Assembly: GCF_900129785.1 (NCBI RefSeq)
Contig: NZ_FSRC01000003.1
Location: 248,001-312,000, forward strand
Reading direction: 5' to 3'
DNA: 64,000 bases
Source: Algoriphagus halophilus
Lineage (GTDB): Bacteria > Bacteroidota > Bacteroidia > Cytophagales > Cyclobacteriaceae
Part shown: one piece after another, positions 52,176-60,806 of the stretch
Layout of the letters: every line of letters begins with the position of its first letter
Position numbering within the stretch: position 1 is the stretch's first letter
Program-made: the position numbers and the translations under genes
The notes under the pieces: generated by a model
Seen by the model: the letters and a program-made list of their open reading frames with translations, nothing else
What the model was told of the DNA's origin: nothing
Database searches by the model: none

Positions 52176-54854
52176 ATGAAATTTATTTTTAGGGTTTTTG
52201 CGGGATTTCTCCTTTTGATTTTCCTTTCTTTTCCTTCTTACTCTCAAACAAAAAATCTGATTGGGCAGGTGGTGGATACATTAAGTCAGCCGATTAGCTA
52301 TGCAAATGTGGTCGCAGTCAATCAGACTACTCAAAAGATCGGGGCATTTGCCATCACCAATGGGGATGGACGTTTTAAACTGGCCTTAACTCCAGGGTCT
52401 GAGTACTTACTCAGAATTTCATTTGTAGGGTATAAAAAGTTTGAGCGTACCATTTCAGATTGGTCTCCAGACGAGCCTATCCAAGTGATTTTATCCACTG
52501 ACGAAACCATGCTGGATCAGGTGGAAGTCGTGACTGAACTACCTGTAACTATGCAGGGAGATACATTGACTTATAAGACAGACGCCTTTACCACTGGGAC
52601 TGAACGAAAATTAAAAGATGTACTGGAAAAGCTTCCCGGTTTTGAGATTGATGAGGATGGAGGGGTGAAAGTTCAAGGAAAGAAAGTAGATAAAGTCATG
52701 GTGGATGGGAAAAACTTTTTTGATGGGGATACAAAATTGGCAACCAAAAACCTTCCCGCCAATGCTGTAGATCGTGTTCAGGTTTTGAAGAATTTTAATG
52801 AAGTAGCTCCTGTTAGAGGTTTGGACACAGACGAATCCCTGGCTTTAAATATCCAGTTAAAAGATGGCAAGAAACGGATGGTGTTTGGAGATTTGACAGC
52901 AGGAGGAGGTCCAAAAGAAAGGTATTTGGGACATGCCAACGCATTTTATTACTCTCCCAAATTAAACTTGAATTTAATCGCAGATGCCAATAATGTAGGA
53001 GAATTGCCATTTACACTTCAGGATTATTTCCGATTTAGCGGAGGATTAGAAGGGCTTGGAAGAAGGACAGGATCTTCAATTTCCTTGAGTGGAGAAGATA
53101 TGGGAATTCCTATGGCCCAACGAAATAATGCAGCCTCTTTAGAGACAGCATTGGGAGCATTTAATTTCAACTTTCGCCCAAGTTCTAAATGGAGACATTC
53201 CGGATTTATCATTGGTTCAAGCTCGGAAAATAAATTGGGTAGTAACTCTCAGAGAACCTATTTACGAGACGATGAAAATAATCAGGAGATTTTGACGTCT
53301 GCAAGTACTGTGGAAAATTCCTACGGATTAATGAAGTATTCAGCAACTTATACACCCCGAGAAGAAACCTATGTGAAATATTCGGTTTTTGGGAAAACTT
53401 CGGATATCCAAAATAGAAATATCATGGATTCGGATTTTGGGACCTTTAGGCAACAACTTGACAATATCCAAACTAGAAAACCTTATAGTATCCAACAGAA
53501 AGGAGAGTGGTACCATGCTCCTTCCGAAAAACGTGTCTTTTCTATGGAGGTAAACTGGGAAAAGAAATACCAAGATCCTTTGTATGATTTGACTACCAAT
53601 CAAAAACCATTTGTAAACCTACTTCCAATCATGGATCAGAAACAATATCGCTTTTTGCAACAGCAAGAAGTACATTCCAGAACTATGGAAGGGGCATTTA
53701 ATTATTACCAAATTTTAAATGCTACAAACCATGTGAATTTGAGCCTGGGGTATTCGGATACTAGGCAGGATATGATTTCCAGCTTAAGTCAAGTAGCTTC
53801 CGGTGAAAATTACCCAGAATTTGAAAATGATAATCGATTTGGGATTCAGGATCTTTACTTAGGCTTTACCTATAAAACCAAATGGAAGGATTTTATCCTA
53901 AGTCCATCATTGTTTACCCATCGATATGCTTGGCAAGACAGACAGTTTGAGGACCTGATGGAGCAGGATAAGATATTATTCTTACCTGGAATGTATGCAA
54001 AATGGGCAATCAAGTCCAATAAATCTTTGACCTATAGGTATCAGGCAACAGCTAATTTTATGGATGTGCAACAATTGGCGGAAGGATATATCATTCAGGA
54101 CTACAATTCAATTTTTACTGGAAATAGATTGCTTGAAAATGGATTTTACTCCAATCATTCCTTGAATTATAGCCATTATGATTTTTTCTCTTCAATGACT
54201 GTTTATGGTTCTTTGAACTGGCAGAGAAAAAGGAATGATATGGTAACGACCACTGATTTTAGAGGAATTAATAGGTTTCTTACCGTATTGAATATTGAGC
54301 CAGTAAATGAAACCATGAATGGAAATATTAATCTGGATAAGAAATTCAATACCTTCAAAATTAGCGGTGGGGGAAGATGGAATACATTTACAACAAATAA
54401 TTTGATCAACGATGTAGTCAATCAAAATAGACAGTTCTCCCAAACTTATGAAGCAAAAGCTACCACCACTTTCTTTAAAAAAGTAGAAGTGGATTTAAGT
54501 TATACCTTTTCCACCAATCAGTACAAAGGACAAAGTACCCAAAACACATTCAATACCCATACTCCGAAAATTGAATTGGATTGGGATATCTGGAAAGGCT
54601 TGAAATTGAACACTGATTATGCCCTGAATACGTATACCAATAAAGGAGCAGGAACGAAAAGTGAATTTGATTTTTGGAATGCTTTCCTTAGCTATCAAGG
54701 TAAAAGCAGTCCATTGGAGATTAGATTGACGGTTTGGAATATTTTGGATACCAGGTCGATTCGAAGGGATAGCTTTACTGATAACTTAATTAGTTCATAT
54801 TCCTATTTAGTTCAACCTAGATATGGACTCATAACTGTCAAATGGGATATTTAA
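52176..54854 (+). CDS. Outer-membrane beta-barrel protein, TonB-receptor-like
   Basis: 892 residues. Signal peptide (VFAGFLLLIFLSFPSYSQ), a carboxypeptidase-regulatory-like domain about 26-115 (IGQVVDTLSQPISYANVVAV, LRISFVGYKKFER), a plug-like region (YKTDAFTTGTERKLKDVLEKLPGFEIDEDGGVKVQGK, here read in parts), and from about 240 a barrel with many aromatic strands ending KWDI. This is the outer membrane beta-barrel protein family found after GLPGLI genes, a cousin of TonB-dependent receptors without a clear TonB box. It presumably acts with the GLPGLI protein in uptake or signalling, cargo unknown. Confidence 0.9.
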   Translation: MKFIFRVFAGFLLLIFLSFPSYSQTKNLIGQVVDTLSQPISYANVVAVNQTTQKIGAFAITNGDGRFKLALTPGSEYLLRISFVGYKKFERTISDWSPDEPIQVILSTDETMLDQVEVVTELPVTMQGDTLTYKTDAFTTGTERKLKDVLEKLPGFEIDEDGGVKVQGKKVDKVMVDGKNFFDGDTKLATKNLPANAVDRVQVLKNFNEVAPVRGLDTDESLALNIQLKDGKKRMVFGDLTAGGGPKERYLGHANAFYYSPKLNLNLIADANNVGELPFTLQDYFRFSGGLEGLGRRTGSSISLSGEDMGIPMAQRNNAASLETALGAFNFNFRPSSKWRHSGFIIGSSSENKLGSNSQRTYLRDDENNQEILTSASTVENSYGLMKYSATYTPREETYVKYSVFGKTSDIQNRNIMDSDFGTFRQQLDNIQTRKPYSIQQKGEWYHAPSEKRVFSMEVNWEKKYQDPLYDLTTNQKPFVNLLPIMDQKQYRFLQQQEVHSRTMEGAFNYYQILNATNHVNLSLGYSDTRQDMISSLSQVASGENYPEFENDNRFGIQDLYLGFTYKTKWKDFILSPSLFTHRYAWQDRQFEDLMEQDKILFLPGMYAKWAIKSNKSLTYRYQATANFMDVQQLAEGYIIQDYNSIFTGNRLLENGFYSNHSLNYSHYDFFSSMTVYGSLNWQRKRNDMVTTTDFRGINRFLTVLNIEPVNETMNGNINLDKKFNTFKISGGGRWNTFTTNNLINDVVNQNRQFSQTYEAKATTTFFKKVEVDLSYTFSTNQYKGQSTQNTFNTHTPKIELDWDIWKGLKLNTDYALNTYTNKGAGTKSEFDFWNAFLSYQGKSSPLEIRLTVWNILDTRSIRRDSFTDNLISSYSYLVQPRYGLITVKWDI

Positions 54855-54860
54855 AAAGTA

Positions 54861-54884
54861 GAGATTGGAGTGATATCCAATCTC
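54861..54884 (+). terminator. Terminator of the GLPGLI / barrel operon
   Basis: Stem GAGATTGGA with complement TCCAATCTC, 6-nt loop, beginning 6 bp after the stop codon, followed by ATTTCTTTG, a partial U-tract. Confidence 0.75.
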
Positions 54885-54982
54885 ATTTCTTTGAATAATT
54901 CAATTCTCGGAATTTTTGTGGAGTAAGTTTTTCTCTTAACTTAATGAAAAACAAAATTTTACCTCCAACCTAATCTATTTTT

Positions 54983-56080
54983 ATGAACATAATTTCGAGA
55001 AGAGATGCAATCAAAGGTTTGTCAATTGTAACTGGAGCAAGTTTAGTTTCTCCAAAATCATTATTCGCAGGAAGCTCAAAAGCAGAACCGCTTGGAGTAG
55101 CCCTTGTTGGTCTGGGATATTACAGTACAGATTTATTGGCTCCTGCGTTACAAAAGACAAAGAATTGCTACTTGGCGGGAATCGTCACAGGTACCCCCTC
55201 CAAAATTCCCGTTTGGAGAGGAAAATATAATATTCCCGCATCCAATGTTTATAACTATGAGAATTTTGATTCCATAGCTGATAATCCTGATATCGATGTG
55301 GTATATGTGGTTTTACCCCCTTCTATGCATAAAGAATATGTGATTCGAGCTGCCAAAGCGGGCAAGCATGTTTGGTGTGAAAAACCGATGGCGGTTACTG
55401 CAGATGAATGTCAAGCGATGATTGATGCTTGCAATGAAAACAAGGTCAAACTTTCTATTGGATATCGATGTCAGCATGAGCCAAATACTATGGCTTTTCA
55501 AAAGATTGTAGAAGAGAAGCAGCTAGGGAAGGTGATGAGTGTGAACTGTGCCGCAGGTTATAGAGAAGATAGAACCAACCATTGGAAACAAAAACGGGAA
55601 ATGGGAGGTGGAGTGATTTATGATATGGGTGTGTATTCAATTCAAGGTGCCCGCTTGGGAACTGGGATGGAGCCTATAGCAGTCACATCAGCAAAAGTTT
55701 GGACCGAAAGACCTGAGATTTACAAAAATGGGTTAGGCGAGATTGTGGAAGCAGAATTGGAGTTTCCTAACCAAGTAAAAGCGCGAATAAAAACCTCATT
55801 TTATGAGCAGACCAATTTTTTAACTATTCAATGTGAAAATGGACCTATAGAAATGGAGCCTTTCTCTAGTTATAGTGGAAATAAGGGGAAAAGTCCATTG
55901 GGAGAAATAGATTTTCCATATAGAGTTCCAAATCAACAAGTTTTACAAATGGATCATGATGCTCAATCCATTATGGATGATACACCTGTATTAGTTCCTG
56001 GAGAGGAGGGACTTAGGGATATAAGGATAGTTCAAGCTATTCTAAAATCCGCAGATACGGGAATGCCTGTCTCTATTTAG
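54983..56080 (+). CDS. Gfo/Idh/MocA oxidoreductase with Tat signal
   Basis: 365 residues. The leader SRRDAIKGLSIVTGASLVSP has the twin-arginine pattern, so the enzyme should cross the membrane folded with its NAD(P) bound, like glucose-fructose oxidoreductase. The Rossmann fold starts VALVGLGYYST; the family EKP motif is in WCEKPMAVT, with SIGYRCQHEP and the active-site MGGGVIYDMGVYSIQGARL following. Resembles glucose-fructose oxidoreductase-type enzymes. Preceded by the barrel operon terminator, followed by its own. Confidence 0.92.
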   Translation: MNIISRRDAIKGLSIVTGASLVSPKSLFAGSSKAEPLGVALVGLGYYSTDLLAPALQKTKNCYLAGIVTGTPSKIPVWRGKYNIPASNVYNYENFDSIADNPDIDVVYVVLPPSMHKEYVIRAAKAGKHVWCEKPMAVTADECQAMIDACNENKVKLSIGYRCQHEPNTMAFQKIVEEKQLGKVMSVNCAAGYREDRTNHWKQKREMGGGVIYDMGVYSIQGARLGTGMEPIAVTSAKVWTERPEIYKNGLGEIVEAELEFPNQVKARIKTSFYEQTNFLTIQCENGPIEMEPFSSYSGNKGKSPLGEIDFPYRVPNQQVLQMDHDAQSIMDDTPVLVPGEEGLRDIRIVQAILKSADTGMPVSI

Positions 56081-56103
56081 AATTTTTTCCAAGTAAAATT
56101 CAT

Positions 56104-56134
56104 AAGCGGTTTCCATAAATGGGGCCGCTTTTTT
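56104..56134 (+). terminator. Terminator of the Gfo/Idh/MocA gene
   Basis: Stem AAGCGG/CCGCTT, extendable by G-U pairs, with the loop between, followed by six T on the plus strand, 24 bp after the stop. Confidence 0.8.
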
Positions 56135-56352
56135 CTTGACTTAGAATTTTTTTTCGAATAACTAAAAATAGTACAATGTTTTATCTAAAAATTATATTTA
56201 CCTTATAAAAGGTTGAAAAATGAATTTCAAATAATCAAAAGTGTTTTTCAATTTAGGATTTTTTTTCTCGATTAGGCAGCAAGGTTTTTAGGTTTTCGGC
56301 CTTTTCAGAGCAAAGTGAAATAAAAAGTAATAACCATCAATTTAATACTCCT

Positions 56353-57336
56353 ATGAAAAAATTAGTTAAGTTTTTAGGGTGGGTAATCGGGATTTTGGGT
56401 CTGGTAATTTTAGCTTTTGTAAGTTTTGTGTATCTGACCTGGGATAAAAAATATGAAGCTCCCTATCCCGAAGCCATGGCAAGTGCTGATTCTGCCATGA
56501 TTGCTAGAGGAAAATATTTGGTTTTTGGGCCTGCCCATTGTGCGGGTTGCCATAACACAACAGAAAGATCTGCTCAGGTGGAATTGGGTATGGACTTAGA
56601 GCTCATAGGAGGAGCAGAGTTTGTATTTGGACCAGGGATATTGAGATCTAGGAACTTGACTCCTGATAAAGAAACCGGAATAGGAAATTTGACAGATCAA
56701 GAGGTGGCGAGGGTGATGAGGTATTCCATTGGGCATGATGGTAGGCCAATTTTTCCTTTAATGCCATTTCAAAATATGTCAGATGAGGATGTAAATGCCG
56801 TGATTTCTTATTTGAGATCCCAGCAACCCGTCAAACACCCTATCCCACCTACTGAATATAATTTTATGGGTAAAGCTATTTTAGCCCTTGGGTTAATAAA
56901 GCCTGAAGGTCCTGATGGTACTCCTCCAAAAAGAGTAAAAGTAGAAGCATCTGAAGTGTATGGGAAATATTTGGCAAATTCAGTCGCCAATTGTGTGGGC
57001 TGTCATTCTCCTAGGGACTTGATGAGTGGGGAATTTATTGGTCCTAAATTCAGTGGAGGACTTTTATTTGAAGAGGCTCCAGGAGAGAGTTTTATCACAC
57101 CAAACCTTACGCCTGACCCCGAAACCGGATACATTGCTAATTGGACCGAGGATACTTTTGTGCAAAGGTTCAAAACGGGAAGAATATACGAACATTCTCC
57201 AATGCCTTGGGGAAGTTTTTCGAGAATGGATGAGGTGGATTTAAGGGCATTGTATCGGTATTTAATGTCCTTAGATCCTGTATCCAATAAAATTGAAAAG
57301 ACAGAGTACATGCTTCAAGCTGCAGGTTCTAATTAA
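56353..57336 (+). CDS. Membrane-anchored di-haem cytochrome c
   Basis: 327 residues, one N-terminal membrane anchor (VIGILGLVILAFVSFVYL), then two cytochrome c domains with haem motifs CAGCH at 63-67 and CVGCH at 214-218. Likely axial Met are in PIFPLMPFQNM and SPMPWGSFSRM. Similar in layout to the proteins at 36646 and 57481. Such cytochromes accept electrons from exported sugar or alcohol dehydrogenases. A 272-bp AT-rich gap precedes it, with no promoter found. The next gene encodes a close paralogue. Confidence 0.92.
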   Translation: MKKLVKFLGWVIGILGLVILAFVSFVYLTWDKKYEAPYPEAMASADSAMIARGKYLVFGPAHCAGCHNTTERSAQVELGMDLELIGGAEFVFGPGILRSRNLTPDKETGIGNLTDQEVARVMRYSIGHDGRPIFPLMPFQNMSDEDVNAVISYLRSQQPVKHPIPPTEYNFMGKAILALGLIKPEGPDGTPPKRVKVEASEVYGKYLANSVANCVGCHSPRDLMSGEFIGPKFSGGLLFEEAPGESFITPNLTPDPETGYIANWTEDTFVQRFKTGRIYEHSPMPWGSFSRMDEVDLRALYRYLMSLDPVSNKIEKTEYMLQAAGSN

Positions 57337-57480
57337 TAAATCCGAAGCTGATTTTTACAAAGTAAACCAACCTATTTTTAATTGACCAGTTAATTTTTTC
57401 TTTTTAGATCCTTATGGAAATGAGGTGAAAGGAGAAGTCTTGCCACAATGATTTCAATAACCTTTTAAACCCAACACCTC

Positions 57481-58470
57481 ATGAAAAAATGGATCATTAC
57501 ATTAATGGGAATTGTGATACTAGGGATAGTTTCACTGTTTGTTTTTGTAGAATCAAGATGGGATAGAACGTATGATTTTCCATATCCTGAAATAACCCAT
57601 AGTTTGGATTCAACAGTAATCGAACGTGGTAAATATTTGGTTTATGGACCAGCGCATTGTGCCTCTTGCCACATCAACATAGATGATTATGAATCGATGG
57701 AAGCGGGAGAATTGATTCCTTTGCGTGGTGGGGAAGTATTTAATTTGAACTATGGAGTGGTCGTCTCATATAACCTTACACCAGATGTGGAAACAGGTAT
57801 AGGAGGTTTTACGGATGGCGAGATTGCGAGGGCCATGCGAGAGGCTGTGGGACATGACGGTAGGATTTTGCCAAATTTTATGCCTTTCAAATTGATGACC
57901 GATGAAGATGTTGTTGCAGTAATTTCTTTTTTAAGATCTCAAAAGCCTGTAAAAAACCCAATACCAAAGCCTGTTTACAATTGGAGCGGTAAATGGAAAA
58001 TAAGTACAGGAAAGATTCGTCCTAGAATTATCCATGGGACTACCCTGCCTTCTATCAAACGAGAAGCAACAATAGAATATGGAAATTATTTAGTCAATAA
58101 TGTCGCCAATTGTGTGGGATGTCACTCTATGGCAACCGTTGAATATGGGGAAAAGAAATATAGATTTGGTCCCCTTTCCGGAGGAGTAATATTTGGTGGA
58201 AATAATGTAAATAATACCCGGTATGTAACTCCTAATTTAACTCCTGAAAAACAAACAGGGATGATTGCTAATTGGGATGAAGATACTTTTGTAGCTAGAT
58301 TTCGACAGGGTAGGGTGTATGAAACATCTCCTATGCCATGGGGAAGTTTTGCCAGAATGGATGAAGTGGATATTCGTGCTATATATCGTTATTTAAAATC
58401 CATTAAACCTATTGCAAATAAAATTGAAAAAACTGTGTATCAACCAGGAGAAGAAATTGAAGGCAGCTGA
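57481..58470 (+). CDS. Membrane-anchored di-haem cytochrome c (tandem paralogue)
   Basis: 329 residues, same plan as the upstream neighbour: membrane anchor IVILGIVSLFVFV, haem motifs CASCH (60-64) and CVGCH (211-215), and the shared second-domain block VYETSPMPWGSFARMDEVDIRA (read as two parts). The two appear to have arisen by tandem duplication, then drifted mainly in the first haem domain. It lies 144 bp after the first copy. Its stop is 1 bp from the stop of the convergent oxidoreductase gene, so there is no room for a terminator. Confidence 0.92.
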   Translation: MKKWIITLMGIVILGIVSLFVFVESRWDRTYDFPYPEITHSLDSTVIERGKYLVYGPAHCASCHINIDDYESMEAGELIPLRGGEVFNLNYGVVVSYNLTPDVETGIGGFTDGEIARAMREAVGHDGRILPNFMPFKLMTDEDVVAVISFLRSQKPVKNPIPKPVYNWSGKWKISTGKIRPRIIHGTTLPSIKREATIEYGNYLVNNVANCVGCHSMATVEYGEKKYRFGPLSGGVIFGGNNVNNTRYVTPNLTPEKQTGMIANWDEDTFVARFRQGRVYETSPMPWGSFARMDEVDIRAIYRYLKSIKPIANKIEKTVYQPGEEIEGS

Positions 58471-58471
58471 T

Positions 58472-59566
58472 TTATTTAAGGAAAATAGTTTGATGGGTTT
58501 TTGAACTTTTGACTGCTGCATCCAGGATTTCAACTACTATCAAATTATTTTCCAAAGAGCTTAAATCATAAGGCTTAACTTCGATTTCATTTCTAATTAC
58601 AGCTATTAGGTAAGAAAAAGGATCATCGAAGGGAGCTTTTCTAGATTCAAAAGTCAGTGTTTCTTCGTCAAAACCATCGTAGCCTTCTGCCATTCGAATT
58701 CTTAAAGTCCGGCCATTGTCTGCAAAAATAGCTCCTGTGAGTCCATAGATTTCCATGTCTTTTCTTCCAATTGGCCAATTCCATGAAGGTTCCAATATGG
58801 TTTGGGAATCTTCATAGGTTAAGATGATGGTGGCATCGTCATCCACTTTGGGATTATTTTCAGATTGTAATTGCTGTGTTACAGCAGTGACGGAGATTGG
58901 CTTTTTTCCCTCTTGAAGCCAAGTGGAAAGATTTGCCCCATAACAACCAAAGTCAATGATCGCTCCTCCTCCATTTAATTTGGGGTCAGTCAACCATTCC
59001 AAAAATTCAGGGTTAACCCCAATTTTCTTGGGTCCTCTATGGCCGTCTCTAACAATTAGTTTTCTCATTTCACCAACTTTCCCACCTTCCAATAGCTGCT
59101 GTGCTTTTTCTACGGAAGGATACCAGGTGGTTTCATAATTGGTCAGGAGATGGATTCCATGCTTTTGGGCTAATTCAGCCATTCTTTTTGCATGATCTAA
59201 ATTCACCGCCAAAGGTTTCTCCACCATCACGTGAATCCCTTTGGGAGCAGAAGCCTCTACCACGGACAAGTGGTCAAAAATATTTCCAAAGGCGGTAACT
59301 GCTTCCGGTTGGGTAGTTATCAACATCTCTTCCAAATCATCAAATACCAAGTCCATGGAAATTCCGTATTGTGAAGTCAGTCTCTCCGCTAACTCTTGGT
59401 TCGGCTCTGCAATTCCAACAATTTCAATGTCTGCTCTTTTGTTGGCATCTAAAATCCAACCTACATGTCCATGCGTCAGCCCTGCAACTCCAATTTTTAA
59501 TTTGTTTTGAGAAAAAGATGGAAAGGTTTGGATAAGAGCCATCAAGAAAAATAAATAGCGAATCAT
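58472..59566 (-). CDS. Gfo/Idh/MocA oxidoreductase with signal peptide
   Basis: 364 residues, opening with a Sec-type signal (YLFFLMALIQTFPSFSQ) then the Rossmann start KIGVAGLTHGHVG, DIEIVGIAEPN, and the family motif VEKPLAVNLD. The lower active-site block NGGGAIIDFGCYGANLSTW is present. This second family member in the region differs from that at 54983 in having a Sec rather than a Tat signal, which raises the question of how its cofactor is loaded. Substrate unknown, probably a sugar or its oxidised form. Confidence 0.88.
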   Translation of the reverse strand: MIRYLFFLMALIQTFPSFSQNKLKIGVAGLTHGHVGWILDANKRADIEIVGIAEPNQELAERLTSQYGISMDLVFDDLEEMLITTQPEAVTAFGNIFDHLSVVEASAPKGIHVMVEKPLAVNLDHAKRMAELAQKHGIHLLTNYETTWYPSVEKAQQLLEGGKVGEMRKLIVRDGHRGPKKIGVNPEFLEWLTDPKLNGGGAIIDFGCYGANLSTWLQEGKKPISVTAVTQQLQSENNPKVDDDATIILTYEDSQTILEPSWNWPIGRKDMEIYGLTGAIFADNGRTLRIRMAEGYDGFDEETLTFESRKAPFDDPFSYLIAVIRNEIEVKPYDLSSLENNLIVVEILDAAVKSSKTHQTIFLK

Positions 59567-59629
59567 GAGATCAAGAGTTTATTCAATTGGAAATTGACCA
59601 TATCTAATGTTATTTACAAGTGATTTTTT

Positions 59630-60211
59630 ATGGAAGAACCTAAATCAAGAATGTTTCAAAAAGATAGAATTAAGTTGCCTTTTCAATTTAATGTAAAAAG
59701 ATTGCAACAAGATGTAAAGGCCCTTAACCATATAGAATGGATCGATCATTTTGTAACGTCTAATTACGAAGGGGATTGGTCGGTGATCCCATTGACTGCT
59801 CAGGAGGGAAGAAATCACCCTATTCTTATGGCATCAGCAATTCCGGGAGAATTTAAATTTATCCCCACTCCCTATCTGGATCATTGTCCTTATATCGCTT
59901 CCATTTTAGATAGTTTTGAATGTGAGAAATGCTCGGTTCGACTGATGAAATTGGCTGCTGGATCTGAGATAAAAAGGCATCAGGATTATGATTTGGATGA
60001 GGAAGAAATACGAGTTCATATTCCAATATTTACCAATGAAAAAGTTAAGTTTTTGGTAAATGACCTTGCCGTGAAGATGAAGGAGGGAGAGTGCTGGTAT
60101 TTGAGATTATCAGATCCACATCAAGTCAAAAATGAAGGGAAATCTGATCGAATTCACTTGGTAATGGATTTAAAAATTAATGATTGGTTGAATAATTTGC
60201 TGATCCAATAA
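59630..60211 (+). CDS. Aspartyl/asparaginyl beta-hydroxylase-like protein
   Basis: 193 residues, cytoplasmic (no signal). The Fe(II) facial triad of 2-oxoglutarate oxygenases can be placed: H117-x-D119 in KRHQDYDL and distal H164 in SDPHQVKN, with R174 in SDRIHLVMD for the co-substrate. The overall pattern, CSVRLMKLAAGSEIKRHQD through IHLVMDLKIN, matches the aspartyl/asparaginyl beta-hydroxylase family. Target protein or small molecule unknown. Convergent with the next gene by 3 bp. Confidence 0.85.
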   Translation: MEEPKSRMFQKDRIKLPFQFNVKRLQQDVKALNHIEWIDHFVTSNYEGDWSVIPLTAQEGRNHPILMASAIPGEFKFIPTPYLDHCPYIASILDSFECEKCSVRLMKLAAGSEIKRHQDYDLDEEEIRVHIPIFTNEKVKFLVNDLAVKMKEGECWYLRLSDPHQVKNEGKSDRIHLVMDLKINDWLNNLLIQ

Positions 60212-60214
60212 CCC

Positions 60215-60685
60215 TCATTCCCGAACCCATTTTTTCATAGTTGGAAAACTTTCATATTCACATAGTCCCATCCAAACCAACAAGGGTAATCCAATGTACT
60301 GACCATTTTGGAATCCCATGATTAATGTTTCGGAATCTCCTTTGTATCCATCTGTATGGAATACAATTTCGGGTGGAATTTCCAAGTGAGTTATGGCTGC
60401 AAAAGTCCAACATAAAACTCCTATTTCATCCTCTTTCCCTGGGTCTCGAAACTCACTTACACTCCCCACAATTATATTCTTTTCTTCTTTGGTCATCAGG
60501 GCAATATGCCCTGCTTCATGTAGGATATCACCTGTATTTTTTAATTTTTCCGGATCATAATAAAGAGTTCCTTTGTCAATTTTTAACCCAGGTAAGAAAC
60601 AATCATCCTCTAATTTTTTCTGTTTCAAAGGAATGCCAATTTCTTCTAGAAAGGATTTAATGCACTCGAAATAGGGGGTGTTCAT
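60215..60685 (-). CDS. Small protein with HEAGH metal-binding motif
   Basis: 156 residues without a recognised domain name. H56-E57-A58-G59-H60 (ILHEAGHIAL) is a zincin-type HExxH motif embedded in a helix, and Glu/His residues follow. There is no signal peptide, so any activity would be cytoplasmic. The C-terminal half (VLCWTFAAITHLEIPPE, PLLVWMGLCEYE) is hydrophobic but not clearly transmembrane. A small zinc peptidase or a domain resembling the ImmA-type is possible; no partner gene gives a clue. Confidence 0.7.
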   Translation of the reverse strand: MNTPYFECIKSFLEEIGIPLKQKKLEDDCFLPGLKIDKGTLYYDPEKLKNTGDILHEAGHIALMTKEEKNIIVGSVSEFRDPGKEDEIGVLCWTFAAITHLEIPPEIVFHTDGYKGDSETLIMGFQNGQYIGLPLLVWMGLCEYESFPTMKKWVRE

Positions 60686-60770
60686 GAATAAAAATGGTTT
60701 CTGGGCGAAATTATTAGAATATTCAATTGTAAAAAACTATCTCAGTCTAAAGGGTATTTCTTATTTACTA

Positions 60771-60786
60771 ATTCGGTAAATTTAGA
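60771..60786 (+). promoter_or_regulatory. Possible -7 promoter region of the M28 gene
   Basis: ATTCGGTAAATTTAGA contains TAAATTTA (consensus TAnnTTTG with one mismatch) and repeats the words found upstream of the GMC operon at 42901. It is about 20 bp before the start codon. No TTG is found at -33. Confidence 0.3.
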
Positions 60787-60806
60787 ATCATCCAACCCTA
60801 AAGAAC

